Source of the DNA: Cristatella mucedo
Lineage: Eukaryota; Bryozoa; Phylactolaemata; Cristatellidae
DNA: 64,000 nt
Reading direction: 5' to 3'
Assembly (NCBI GenBank): GCA_009760855.2
Contig: WPIO01000028.1
Coordinates: 2,234,001 to 2,298,000 of the forward strand
Positions 28,032 to 53,230 of the stretch are shown here, piece after piece; position 1 is the first letter of the stretch, and every line of letters begins with the position of its first letter. The notes under the pieces were generated by a model. It had not been told where the DNA came from. It saw only the letters and a program-made list of their open reading frames with translations, and searched no databases. The translations under genes and the position numbers were made by a program.

Positions 28032-28644
28032 CGAGTAGGCAGACTTGGAGACTCAATTCCATCCGCTCGGAGCACTCAGTCAGGACTCTTTGCATGTGAT
28101 TCCAAAAGTCGCAACAGCAGCAGTAAGTGTAAACACACATGCCTGCTGAAAGTTTGGAGTATTTATACTCTTGAGGTTGCTGCCATTCCGATCTAGAGCA
28201 AATCCTCGTTTTTGTAGATAACGATTGGCATCGTTACGACAGTAGTTGCAGCATATTGCCTGTACAGGTCAATCTACAATCTTGCCTATGCAGCCTCGTC
28301 GAATCTTCTGTCGTGGACGCCACTGGCCGAAGTGGCCTGGCTTTTTAAAGGTTTCGCCCTGTTAATTTGACTCTACGATGATTTGAACCACTCACAGCTA
28401 GAGCCGAATTTTAGCACTGGATCACTAGGGCATAGAAATTCGTAGCTGCTTTTTCTGTTTCCAGTTAGCCAAGCAGCTAGAAGACGGCAGCTTATCAGGC
28501 AGCTCGAATCAGCAAAGGTCACCCACGTGGTTGGTGGTCTTCGAGCTTACGAGATGGTAAGCTGGCCAGTGAAATTGCCTCTACAGCCTAGTGTGTTGTG
28601 GCATAATGTACACTTGGTGTTTACAGATGCATAAGCAAGGGTAG
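2199..28644 (+). CDS. CatSper auxiliary subunit-like protein (beta/gamma type), 20-exon model, 5' partial
   Basis: Proposed role: accessory ectodomain subunit of the sperm-specific CatSper calcium channel in the flagellar membrane. Exons: 2199-2349, 2421-2673, 5302-5418, 6311-6512, 6707-6895, 6985-7255, 7344-7467, 10887-11033, 12446-12559, 12994-13158, 16242-16406, 17294-17464, 18038-18187, 25131-25272, 27175-27328, 27467-27658, 27812-27911, 28218-28350, 28465-28556, 28627-28644. All 19 junctions keep frame with GT-AG sites, giving about 1,015 residues without the N-terminus. The first third is beta-rich with Gly/Asp turns (SASKDGCLWSDN), as in a propeller. The middle has paired Cys and many N-glycosylation sites. 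A GHYTLSVIGGGQTYD motif and a WHCLSGTPCF motif precede a single hydrophobic segment (ITIGIVTTVVAAYCLY) and a basic tail. This layout matches my memory of CatSper subunits; I cannot separate beta from gamma. Exon 16242 may run to 16589 in frame. Length is near the family's 1,100 residues. Introns hold many transposon fragments. Confidence 0.6.
3000..4735 (+). mobile_element. LINE-A copy 1: non-LTR reverse transcriptase remnant, mutated YADD box
   Basis: 5'-truncated non-LTR retrotransposon lying inside an intron of the CatSper-like gene. Broken frames give the RT core in order: SSPEDPIPSSLW, LANYRPVSLLPFLSTIFE, AFDTIDHEVLLERLR, a disrupted GVPQGSVLG region, and FYADETQLYLSF. The last long frame (3561-4703) covers the thumb and C-terminal region to WNSLPQFLRN. 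The catalytic YADD reads YADE here, and frameshifts separate the blocks, so it cannot be active. The 3' end near 4735 (TGTGGAGTTACTGACGGAG) matches the other LINE-A copies. The family resembles CR1/L2/Rex-type LINEs, which I infer from the RT motifs. Confidence 0.9.
6311..7467 (+). CDS. CatSper-like gene, cluster of four propeller-like exons
   Basis: Exons 6311-6512, 6707-6895, 6985-7255 and 7344-7467 are separated by introns of 194, 89 and 88 bases, far shorter than elsewhere in the gene. The DNA is clearly more GC-rich than the flanks. Phases chain as 1-1-2-0. The protein reads as repeated beta strands with small and acidic turns (GAEADEGQIFYSSN, SASKDGCLWSDN, GNQLLFG), suggesting an extracellular beta-propeller. 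That fold assignment is inference from pattern, not a profile match. Confidence 0.55.
7468..9634 (+). other. Intron of the CatSper-like gene, no gene seen
   Basis: AT-rich intronic DNA. A LINE-B-like tail (AGAGATTAAGTTCTCT) sits near 7865-7885. Frames here are short and lack coding character. I see nothing else that I can name. Confidence 0.4.
9635..10643. mobile_element. Foldback (long inverted repeat) DNA element, interrupted by a SINE
   Basis: Two long inverted arms lie about 190 bases apart: left arm 9635-9918 continued at 10108-10140, right arm 10328-10643. Both start and end with the same terminal sequence (CAGGCACAGGGCC at 9635, its complement at 10643) and match closely along their length. 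No open frame spans it and no transposase is present, so it is a non-autonomous, MITE-like foldback element. The central loop, about 10141-10327, is unrelated to the arms. No clear target-site duplication is seen at the outer ends. Confidence 0.85.
9919..10107 (-). mobile_element. tRNA-derived SINE inserted in the foldback left arm
   Basis: The boundaries can be read by comparison with the uninterrupted right arm, which runs straight through the insertion point. On the minus strand the element starts near GGTGAGCCGTGATGGC, carries an A-box-like TGGCACACTAGG and a B-box-like GGTTCGATTCC, and ends in an A/G-rich stretch (read on +) after CAGCTAGGATT. AAGAA flanks both sides and may be the target-site duplication. 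This is one of the best copies for defining the family. Confidence 0.85.
10887..11033 (+). CDS. CatSper-like gene, internal exon
   Basis: Follows TTTTCCCCAAG and ends before GTAAGT; 49 codons, phase 0 on both sides. Encodes a Lys/Leu-rich stretch followed by SDGIKPTACDVNIKVISMFF. It sits just after the foldback element, separated from the previous exon by 3.4 kb of repeat-rich intron. Confidence 0.55.
11560..11695 (-). mobile_element. SINE copy, truncated
   Basis: Matches the SINE family from the A-rich end (AAAAAAATACTGGCTGATT) through the conserved core CTTTACGGCTATCACCACC to a degraded B box (TGTGAACCCACAA). The tRNA-like 5' end is lost. Confidence 0.7.
11915..12225. repeat. Unclassified interspersed repeat R3, copy 1
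   Basis: About 310 bases match 14795-15095 in the same orientation along their length, with scattered substitutions (for example AGCTATCTAGTGCA, GGCTGCCACATT, TTTCCAAATATTTCTTGAAA, GCCTGGGACTAATC). No protein is evident on either strand. It may be part of a third LINE or of a DNA element. Confidence 0.75.
12446..13158 (+). CDS. CatSper-like gene, two internal exons
   Basis: Exon 12446-12559 (38 codons) and exon 12994-13158 (55 codons) are both phase 0 in and out, with TTTTAG and TTAG acceptors and GTAATT and GTGAGT donors. The first encodes a Gly/Pro/Cys start (TPAGPACLTK) and a basic helix. The second contains ADLCVALSRK and SPAMCFIQTV. The single Cys residues in each may pair in the ectodomain. 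Confidence 0.55.
13690..14315 (-). mobile_element. LINE-B 3' fragment, relatively intact RT C-terminus
   Basis: Starts on the + strand with an AAT microsatellite and the complemented tail. An antisense frame (14313-13915) then encodes VQNSAARLVCREPRSCHI, DLHWLPVKQRIDFKVLSL and FSSYAPKAWNSLPTCVRT without a stop. This is the cleanest C-terminal reading of the family in the window. It is truncated at about 14315. Confidence 0.85.
14316..14790 (-). mobile_element. Divergent LINE 3' fragment
   Basis: A second microsatellite-headed antisense fragment (AATAATAAGAATAATAGG, then GCATTTTACAACTGACC). It carries a degraded version of the same C-terminal region, with GAGTGTGAGACTTTCGGTGCATATGAGC matching the FSSYAPK stretch of LINE-B only loosely. 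It abuts the previous LINE-B copy and the R3 repeat, so it may be a related but distinct subfamily. Confidence 0.5.
14795..15095. repeat. Unclassified interspersed repeat R3, copy 2
   Basis: Second copy of the 310-base repeat at 11915-12225, same orientation. It is followed directly by a TTA microsatellite (15104-15141), which copy 1 lacks. Confidence 0.75.
15104..15141. repeat. (TTA)n microsatellite
   Basis: Twelve or more TTA units without interruption at the end of repeat R3 copy 2. The same triplet marks LINE tails elsewhere in the window. Confidence 0.95.
15465..15632 (-). mobile_element. SINE copy
   Basis: Family core present: TTTAACAGCCTTATTTTTATAG, CGGCAATCACCACCG, TTGAACCCTCGGCC and a degraded tRNA-like end reaching AATGGCCC. 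Confidence 0.7.
16242..16406 (+). CDS. CatSper-like gene, internal exon
   Basis: Follows CGTTTTAG; 55 codons, phase 0, with donor GTAACT at 16407. Encodes LPRIVSLDDSRFGF and a helix ending SYSIIKDL. The frame stays open to 16589 before another possible donor (GTATGA), so a longer form is possible. I favour the shorter exon because it joins directly to KLKASVGTF of the next exon. Confidence 0.5.
16858..17015 (-). mobile_element. SINE copy, diverged
   Basis: Diverged family member: TTGTCCAGCCTTATTTATATAG, GAAAAAAGCTGCTACC, then ACTCGAATCCCACTACCTC (complemented B box) and a decayed tRNA-like end. Confidence 0.6.
17070..17212 (+). mobile_element. SINE copy, diverged
   Basis: Sense family member with CACCGCCAAGGTAGTGGATT, a B box variant TTGAGTCCTGC, then CTAAGGCTCTTCTGTCGCTA and TAAATGAGGCT. 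Confidence 0.65.
17294..18187 (+). CDS. CatSper-like gene, two Cys-bearing ectodomain exons
   Basis: Exon 17294-17464 (57 codons, acceptor TCTGTAG, donor GTAAGT) and exon 18038-18187 (50 codons, acceptor TTTGTAG, donor GTGAGC), both phase 0. Each has paired Cys (TFCNTIILERC; LCTGMKC) and N-glycosylation sequons (NLTTKN, NITN), fitting a secreted beta-sandwich. A degraded SINE and LINE tails lie between and before them. Confidence 0.6.
17575..17650 (-). mobile_element. LINE-B tail fragment
   Basis: About 75 bases of complemented family tail (TTGAGAAAACTAAATCTCTGTC, CGGCACTTTAAGTG). It lies within the intron between exons 17294-17464 and 18038-18187. Confidence 0.6.
18490..19330 (+). mobile_element. 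LINE-B copy, strongly decayed RT
   Basis: A degraded RT can be followed through several frames. GGGACACCTCAGGGATTCG (18567-18585) encodes a GTPQGF version of the RT motif. The region near 19110 encodes LQLVQ and SAAR, and 19185-19210 encodes DLHWLPIK. Many stops and frameshifts are present. It lies in the 6.9 kb intron between exons 18038 and 25131. Confidence 0.75.
20550..20705 (+). mobile_element. SINE copy
   Basis: Sense copy with TTCACGAACTAGGTTGTGAG, B box variant GAGTTCTAGTCC, GGCGATCCTTTATTGGCCAC and the 3' core TATAAATGAGGCTGCAGAATC. Confidence 0.7.
20825..23385 (-). mobile_element. LINE-A copy 2: longest copy, endonuclease end plus RT
   Basis: On the minus strand, from 23385 downward, it encodes the end of an APE-type endonuclease (HVSGHTLDLVITKD, then SDHCLVSFTVSAP, split by a frameshift). 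The full RT core follows: LANYRPVSLLSFLSTIFEKK, AFDTIDHDVLLEPLR, GVPQGSVLGPLLFSIY, YADDTQLYLSF. The C-terminal region ends at WNSLPQFLRN. YADD is intact, but at least four frame breaks make it inactive. It is 5' truncated near 23385 and ends near 20825. It is the best template for the LINE-A consensus in this window. Confidence 0.92.
23390..25130 (+). other. Intron segment with a GC-rich open frame, function unknown
   Basis: Rest of the long intron of the CatSper-like gene. The part at about 23840-24600 is unusually GC-rich and has a + strand frame of 242 codons (23869-24597), starting at a GTG codon. It encodes a Ser/Ala/Arg-rich protein that I do not recognise. Neither strand shows a good acceptor-donor pair around it in phase with the flanking exons. 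It could be decayed repeat, an unrelated small gene or an alternative exon. Confidence 0.3.
25131..25272 (+). CDS. CatSper-like gene, ectodomain exon with Cys triplet
   Basis: Acceptor ATTAACAG, donor GTAAGT, phase 0 in and 1 out. Encodes LALEVATGCPSGISISLNWT, then FECYP and MPCFFYQ. The Cys spacing and the closing aromatic run lead straight into FQPTFLVYDE of the next exon, which is the pattern I associate with CatSper subunit ectodomains. Confidence 0.65.
25560..25870 (-). mobile_element. LINE-A 3' fragment, strongly decayed
   Basis: An antisense frame reads LKPVEDRCFCFSRPLTSG, matching the LINE-A stretch LKTVGDRSFSSAGPRLWNS position for position but with many changes. Older than copies 1 and 2. 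Confidence 0.6.
26938..27098 (+). mobile_element. SINE copy with intact B box
   Basis: Near-complete sense copy: GGCTCACTAGGTAAGGCGG, then GGTTCGAATCC (perfect B box consensus), GGGCGATCCTTTATCGCCAC and the 3' core CTATACAAAAAGAGGCTG. It ends about 75 bases before the acceptor of exon 27175, so part of the splice region is close to transposon DNA. Confidence 0.85.
27175..28644 (+). CDS. CatSper-like gene, C-terminal module (last six exons)
   Basis: Exons 27175-27328, 27467-27658, 27812-27911, 28218-28350, 28465-28556 and 28627-28644 chain in phase 2-2-0-1-0 to a TAG stop. They encode FLVYDE, GHYTLSVIGGGQTYD, FSDEEV, AIYWHCLSGTPCF, SYFFVLEFSN, HCLLKRNFTVNVHGFW, then the hydrophobic segment SVIVMAITIGIVTTVVAAYC and a roughly 60-residue cytoplasmic tail with RRRQLIRQLE. 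The order (GGG-T motif, aromatic-Cys motif, Cys before a V-x-V-x-G strand, single membrane span) is what supports the CatSper assignment. The last exon (MHKQG then stop) is tiny and could be replaced by another terminal exon. Confidence 0.65.
27776..27811 (+). repeat. (CTG)n tract at a splice acceptor
   Basis: About eight CTG units run into CCGCTCCACATAG, the acceptor of exon 27812. The microsatellite occupies the position of the polypyrimidine tract. Confidence 0.8.
27953..28028. repeat. (GA)n tract
   Basis: Roughly 75 bases of nearly pure GA/GAGAGG in the intron between exons 27812 and 28218. Confidence 0.95.
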
Positions 28645-28698
28645 TGAATTATTGGTTTCGTCTGCTCTGCTGCACCATTCTTTGCATACAGCGCACAT

Positions 28699-28740
28699 AT
28701 TTCATCGAGCCCATAACGTATTTCATCGAGCCCATAACGT
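28699..28740. repeat. 21-bp perfect tandem duplication
   Basis: ATTTCATCGAGCCCATAACGT occurs twice without a spacer or mismatch. Confidence 0.95.
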
Positions 28741-28877
28741 GACATGGACTAGGCAGGCAAGCTAGTCATTTGGCTGCAAAGGATTGTGCAGCATTCTAAG
28801 GCTTCTCGTGCCTTGCTGGGCCTCGTCACACCCTAAAAGGCTGGTGAGAATGGAGGTGCTGAATGAGTACAATTCTT

Positions 28878-29455
28878 TTGATAATAATAATAATAATAAG
28901 AATGCACTTGATAAAGCACCCTTAGAGAACTCAATCTCTCTCTAGGCGCTTTACATTTGCTGCAAAGGGAAACGCGATTGAATCGTGAGTAATATCATGC
29001 TTGATAAGCAAACAAAATGAATAACACGGTTCGGGGTGACATGCACAGGGTCTGCATGCAAATGTGGTTAGTGGCAGCATGCACAGTGTCAGCACGCATA
29101 AGCACATGAAGGACGAATCACAGGGACCCACTAAATGCTGTCCTAAATAGGTGTTTTTAAGCTGTTTTTTTAATGTGGACTAGTCAGTAGATGTCGCGAC
29201 GCAAGTCAGGAGTGAGTTCCAGGCTTTGGGAGCATACGAACTAAAGGCACGGTTTCGAAAGTATTTGAGGTTTGTACGAGGTCTAGGTAAACAGTTAGAT
29301 TCCGAAAAGCAGGTGGTATTATGCTTAGCCTGGTGGGGTGTGGATCTGATTGGTAGGCTGGAGCCAAAGAATGAAAAGACCTGAAAGGGAGTGAAAAAAC
29401 CTTGAAGTCGACATGTTGCTTGACTGTGAGCCATTGCAGGTCAGCAAGAAGTTTT
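28878..29455 (-). mobile_element. LINE-B 3' fragment
   Basis: AAT microsatellite, complemented tail, then an antisense RT C-terminus (LQWLTVKQHVDFKVFSL, FRSFHSLAPAYQSD, AFSSYAPKAWNSL) with frame breaks. Confidence 0.85.
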
Positions 29456-30503
29456 GAATGGTTTTGGGATACTCTGGATTTTAGCCTCACCCGTGAAGTG
29501 CCTCTGAAGCACCACGAACCTCATGGTGACTGCTGGTGTCAATTGACCTGCAACAAATTGTTGCCACCAGATGGATTGGAACCCTGGAGACATATCAGCA
29601 TTAAGTCACGGGATTATCTATCAGTTCTCAGGTTCTTGCTAATTTCTCCTGTGTCAGATACAATTCATGTTCCGAACTGTGATGTGACACTTCTTTCAAG
29701 CCGCAGCATACCTTGACCTTGTCACTGAGCTCAAAGCGTCTAAACCTCTAGATGCTACCCCTGCTACAGCTCGAGCTATGCCACTGCTAAAATAACCCGT
29801 CCTCAAACGGATGCTTGGAAGATGCAAGGCCGGGCCAGAGGGCATTTGCTCCCTATAGCGAGACAGCAACCTTGGAAAAGAGGCTGCTTGTATACTCTGG
29901 TCTGCCGTCGGCCAACCACGTCTGAAAGCTGATGGGTTTCGTGACTGGGTGTTGCTCACAAAAAGTTAGGAAAGTAGACCTCGGCACACATTCGTAAGTA
30001 GATGGAGATTATCAGCTAGGACAGTCTGCCAAGCATAGAATCCAAAATAGGGGTAGAGATGTAGGCTATGATAGCAATACCACTGCTGGGATGAGTACTT
30101 TCCATCTGAGCCGTCGGAGGACCACGGTGCCAATTTGTGCTCGATTTAGCTAGATCAAGCTGTGTTAGCTGTCACTAGACTTTCAGCTTTTTCGTAAAAA
30201 CTTGTTTTAAATGTGAGTGGATTGTTGTATTCCTTTGAAATTAATTTTCTGTGGTTATTGATAGATTTAATTTCTTTCATATCCTACCACTTATGTCTAC
30301 ATGAGTGCAAGTGCTTGCATTCCGAAAACGTAGACTTGGTAGCTTTTTATGATTGGTTTGCTCGGTTTTAAGGTATTGCATCTTTCTTTCGAGTTACAAC
30401 GAAATGGTTACCACAGTACAAAGCAGGTGTGCGCCCACTTAGCGGTGAGCTGGCCAAAGATTCCTGGAGCTGGCATACCAATCAGCAGTGCATGGCCCAA
30501 GAA

Positions 30504-30558
30504 ACCCTGCATCTGCAGAGGCAGATGCAGGGTATCGTGATATCCTGCATCTGCCTCT
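30504..30558. repeat. Compound palindrome
   Basis: ACCCTGCATCTGC (30504-30516) pairs perfectly with 30521-30533 across a 4-base loop. The segment 30517-30531 also pairs with 30544-30558. A middle arm can thus form either of two hairpins. Confidence 0.9.
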
Positions 30559-31017
30559 TCTGATCTCTGCTGGTTTGCCGCTTCCCTGGGTATGCTCGTG
30601 ATTCCCGTGTGTGAGTTGATGCGAATGCCTAGTGTTGCCAAGTTCTTAGCTATTTAGTAACTCTTTTGGATTTTGGGAGTCGATGCAACTCTCAAATTAC
30701 ATTTTCACTGACATAAAAATTGTACCATACATTTTTTGGAATTGCAAGAATTTTGGCCAAATTGACAAAGAACTAAATAGCAAGTGACCAAATTTCAAAC
30801 GGTATAGCATAGTTGCGGTTCTAAGTACGTCTACTTGCAGAAAGGTCTATAAATAGGGGCCTGTCGGTATAAACTATTGCAGCAACTTCTCCTGGGTTGC
30901 CTAAAATGCTTGCATACACGTCTAAGAAAATGGTTTAGCTCAGGGAATGCCTGATTTGCAATGTCTGTAAAGGCGTGAAGCAGGTAGACGGCCACTCTCA
31001 ATGATAAAAGTTGTGCT

Positions 31018-31165
31018 TCTCTGTCTAAGCCAAGGGGTAAGCCTCATGACCCAGGTCGTCGGTCCGAGTCCTCCTTCAGAAAACCCTTCTATTACCTACT
31101 GCAAGCAGTTTATAGCTGCAACGCAATTCTTCCACTATGTAAATATGCTTTTGGATCTGCCTACT
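31018..31165 (+). mobile_element. SINE copy, diverged
   Basis: Sense copy recognisable from GGGTAAGCCTCATGACCCAGG, a weak B box (GGTCCGAGTCC), ACTGCAAGCAGTTTATAGC and TATGTAAATATGC. Confidence 0.55.
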
Positions 31166-31221
31166 TTTGCTTGTTTGTTTGTTTTTAGTTCTTTGCTTTG
31201 TTATTCGATTCGATACTGTAG

Positions 31222-49647
<18,426 letters not shown>

Positions 49648-49741
49648 GTAGGTCGACCCTCTCGGCGCAATCGTGCCGCGCTGCAGTGCAGCCGCAGACG
49701 GGCGAGAAGAGGTGTGGGAAGAAAGAAACAGTGAACGTCGG

Positions 49742-49920
49742 CTAGCTTAGTCAACAGGCTCACTTTTATGGCTGTAGAAAGACCTTGGCACCTTTCACGA
49801 ACCACGAGCATCGGAGTGAGGGGGAGGAAGGAGGAATGCAGACAGAATTGTCTGGCGCAGGACTCAAGCCCGCGACCGAGTTCGCGAAGCATCGAGCGCC
49901 TTTTCCCTTGGGCTAAGATC
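49742..49920 (-). mobile_element. SINE-like copy, strongly diverged
   Basis: TTAGTCAACAGGCTCACTTTTATGGC, GGACTCAAGCCCGCGACC and a tRNA-like end CGCCTTTTCCCTTGGGC preserve the family order with many changes. It could be a separate tRNA-derived subfamily. Confidence 0.45.
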
Positions 49921-51349
49921 CGGGAGGCGAAGCGCTAGGGGTCAAAAGTCATTCATTGAGCGTCATTCGCCGGCCTTTGGCTGCTTGCTAAATTTGGCCG
50001 GCTGCGACCAGTCAAGAGTGCACGCACTTGCATCTGGCCAGACTTGCAATCGATGTTTAAATCGGCTTTTTCGGGATAAATAGTCGAGATGCTGCAGCCG
50101 CGATACGGACGTACAGAAGCCTATATTGTGCTGGGTAAACGTGCCCCAAAACTGAAAGGAAGTAAGGCATCCACCATGCTAAAGTAGCAAAAAAAGATTC
50201 CTACCACATCAGGCGTTATGGTAATAAACGCCTTCAGGAGAAGCAGGCGTTTATTTATTTAAATCAAAGTACAAATTATTTCCAATCGCAAACAAAAACC
50301 TTACTGTTCATTAAGTAGAGGCAAACATCAGCTGTCTTAATCTGCAGCTTTTTCTTGTTCAGCTTGTCATAGAGATAATTTGGCTATCAGAGGGCTTTCT
50401 TTGCTAGAATATAGGTTGAGAGCAAGAATTATATGGCAGCAGCTGACTCTTGACATAGAGCAGTTGTTAATTTCTGCTGTGGCTGCTAGGCTTGTTTCGA
50501 CTTACGGATGTCTGAGAACTTGAGTAGTGCCTGCTTCAAAAAGCAGCTGCTGGGAACTTGGGTACCTTACTGATTATGAGCTGTTATTTGTATTCTTTGG
50601 AGTGGCTTGGTTAGATAGGACTGCCATGCAAGGACTTTTGCATATTGGAGCAATTCATTATAGTGTAAGGCCAAGTCTAGATTGTATACGAACATAGTGA
50701 AATTGCAGATTTACAATCCAAACATGTTTATGTCAACCATCAGCGATCTGTGTAGCCACTCCCCAGTGTACCTAGCTTCATTGTCAGCAAGACAAAAAAG
50801 ATACGGGAGTCCGGCCCCCCCCCCCGTCGAAGTAATGCACTCCTTGGGGCTTTCAACCTCAGTTTCTTGCTCTACCTCAATGTTCCCCTTCAAGCCCGCC
50901 CCTGCTGGCCTCAAATAAAAGTTAAATTCTTAGTCTGGAAGACGAGTAGCCGTCTGAAACTCATGCCCAATGTTCTTCTGAGAAGATAGACTTGCTGCCA
51001 CATTGTATAACTAACATAAAATAGTCTCCCTTAGCTTCAGGTTTAGTCCCTGCATCATTCAAGGAGGCTCTTTTATGGCAGTACATTAACATGTCGACAT
51101 TAGACCTGGAGAACTCCTAGCAACTTCCAACAGACCACTTAAACCCTTACTTCAAAACTTGGAATGTAGCATGTAAGTTTCACGCACATCTTAGAGTACG
51201 TCGCTTGACAAAGTAAGCAATGCTGCAAGTGTGTAAAATGACACTCAGAAATATTGACTCGGTAGAGTCTCACCGATAGTTCTGCTGATCTTTCGGCGAA
51301 TCATTTGAGACAAATGATTATGAAGTCCTTCTTGATTACTAGGCATCAT

Positions 51350-53230
51350 AGGTACTGTCCTGCACTTGTTTAGGTCCTATCTCAGTGGAGATTTTAGATC
51401 TTGTATATCATCCAGTGATACTTTAAGGTGTGAGTACCCCAAGAAATCATTTTTGGTCTACATTTTCCCAATTTTTACTCACCCTTTTGGCGATTTAATT
51501 ACTAAGTTTTATGTCAGTTTTTATTTTTATGCAGATGACACAGCTGTACCTGAGCTTAGATCCCTGTCTTATTTCTAGCACATCGAAATCTCTCAACTCA
51601 CTGTCAGTGTGTATAGCTGGCGTTTGCACTTGGATGGCATAAAAACTATCTCAAATTTGACTGACGGTTAAGCCAACTTAATAATTTTGGGAAAACCTAG
51701 TGTCACTCAAAAACCTCTGCACGGAATCTGAGTGTTCTGTTCCAAAATGACCTTTCGGTTCAAAAGAAAAAAGAAAAGTTAGCTGATAGTACTGCCTATT
51801 TGTATACAGCAAAAGACCCTTAACGGCTATCACCGCAGCTTGTAGTGGATAATATAGGAATAAAGGATCGCCTACTTCAGGACTCAAACCAACGACTTGG
51901 GTCATGAAGAGCTTACCTCCTGTGAAGACCTATGGATAATGTAGATTAATCCCTGCTAGGTTAGTTAGTTGGTTAGTGAGTCCGGCACAGTCACTTGTGT
52001 CATATTTATAGTACTCCTACGGCAGTATAGCTACGATGAGTCATGTAAAAGAAGGGAGATAATTTGATACTTTGCATATTTAGCTTCAAAATGAACACGC
52101 ATAGTTAAAATTGAACCTGCTTTGTTGAGCCTGCGTTTTTTAACCGATAAATATGCAAAAATAGAATACGAGCCCCCGATTCTACAGGGGGAAGTGGTGC
52201 ATACTACGTATATAACTAATATATATTTAAATATGGCCAACACTTCTGTACGTTCCATGCAAGCAACTCGATGCAGATTCACTACCCGGGGCTGAAAAAT
52301 AAAATTCATAAAGTTATATTTATGTTGTTTTTATAAGAAAATGATTTAAGTATAATTTTGAAAAACGTTTTCATTTTTTCTCCTAAACAGATCTTGCTCC
52401 ATTAACTAAGAAGTATGAACTGGGCAGTCAGAGGGGCAGGCTCACCACCTAGGTCAGAAGACACTCAGGCCTGCGTTCCAAAGTAAAGTGTGGGTTGTAC
52501 TGCGATTTTTCACGGGTGGAGACTAGTGACCACCTCACCTGATGCTAGATTGTCTTTTGTCACTCAGTCTTGTCTGTCTTCTTCCAGCCACGTTACATTG
52601 CAAATATTCAGACTTGCTTAGTAAGGATCAATACTACCAAGCTCATCCCTGCATTAATCGCATACCGTCATTATTTCTACAGCTAGCTACTTGCAGTCCT
52701 TCTGCCTGTAAGTTTCTTGGAGTCGATGAAAAACTCAGCAGCTTGGCTTGTCTTCGTGCACATTTCAACTGCCTCATTGCACCTCTTCTCCATCGATCTG
52801 CACGGCTTCCCATCAAGCAGCAGATCGACGTCAAGGCTCTGTGTCTTACCTTTAGGTCACTTCATTCCCTTGCTCCAACCTACATACTTTAAATGCTTCC
52901 TAATCAGTCAAGGCATTGTATTGTCAGCTTTGCTGGCTCTAGTCGCACAGACGTGCCTCTAAACCGTCCTCAAATCGTCTGGAGACAGTGCCTTGAGTTT
53001 GTATGCTCCCACAGCCTGGAACTCACTGCCGACTGACATTGTCATCCTCTAATTAACGACATTCCAAAAGAAGCTCAAAAATCACCTTTCCTCATTTATT
53101 TGCTTCATCTGAATTTTGTCCTGTGGTCTTGTGGCTGCTGAAATTATGAATGTCTAAGTAACCAATTGACATGTTTATTGGCCTGCATACGTGAAGTGCC
53201 TAGAAAAAGGGTAAGACAGACTGTACATTT
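51350..53230 (+). mobile_element. Decayed LINE-B-like copy interrupted by a SINE
   Basis: RT motif remnant FYADDTAVPELRS (about 51520-51560). Then GTTCTGTTCCAAAATGACC matches the region before the C-terminal domain, a SINE follows (about 51770-51918), and the RT C-terminus continues at 52540-53060 (KQQIDVKALCLTFRSLHSL) to a tail near 53190-53230. Whether the two halves are one insertion is inferred from their order and orientation. Confidence 0.6.
51770..51918 (-). mobile_element. SINE copy within LINE-B-like remnant
   Basis: Begins after an A/G-rich stretch (AAAAGAAAAAAGAAAAG). Core CTTAACGGCTATCACCGC, then GGACTCAAACCAACGACTTGG. The tRNA-like end is lost near 51918. Confidence 0.75.

Larger units (their letters stand above)
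28645..31221. other. Region between the two large + strand genes
   Basis: After the TAG at 28642-28644 there is a 21-base tandem duplication, a LINE-B fragment (28878-29455), a palindrome cluster (30504-30558) and a diverged SINE. The first exons and promoter of the next gene should lie here, but none can be supported. A continuous transcript joining both genes is not excluded, because 28556 and 31222 are both phase 0. Confidence 0.4.
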
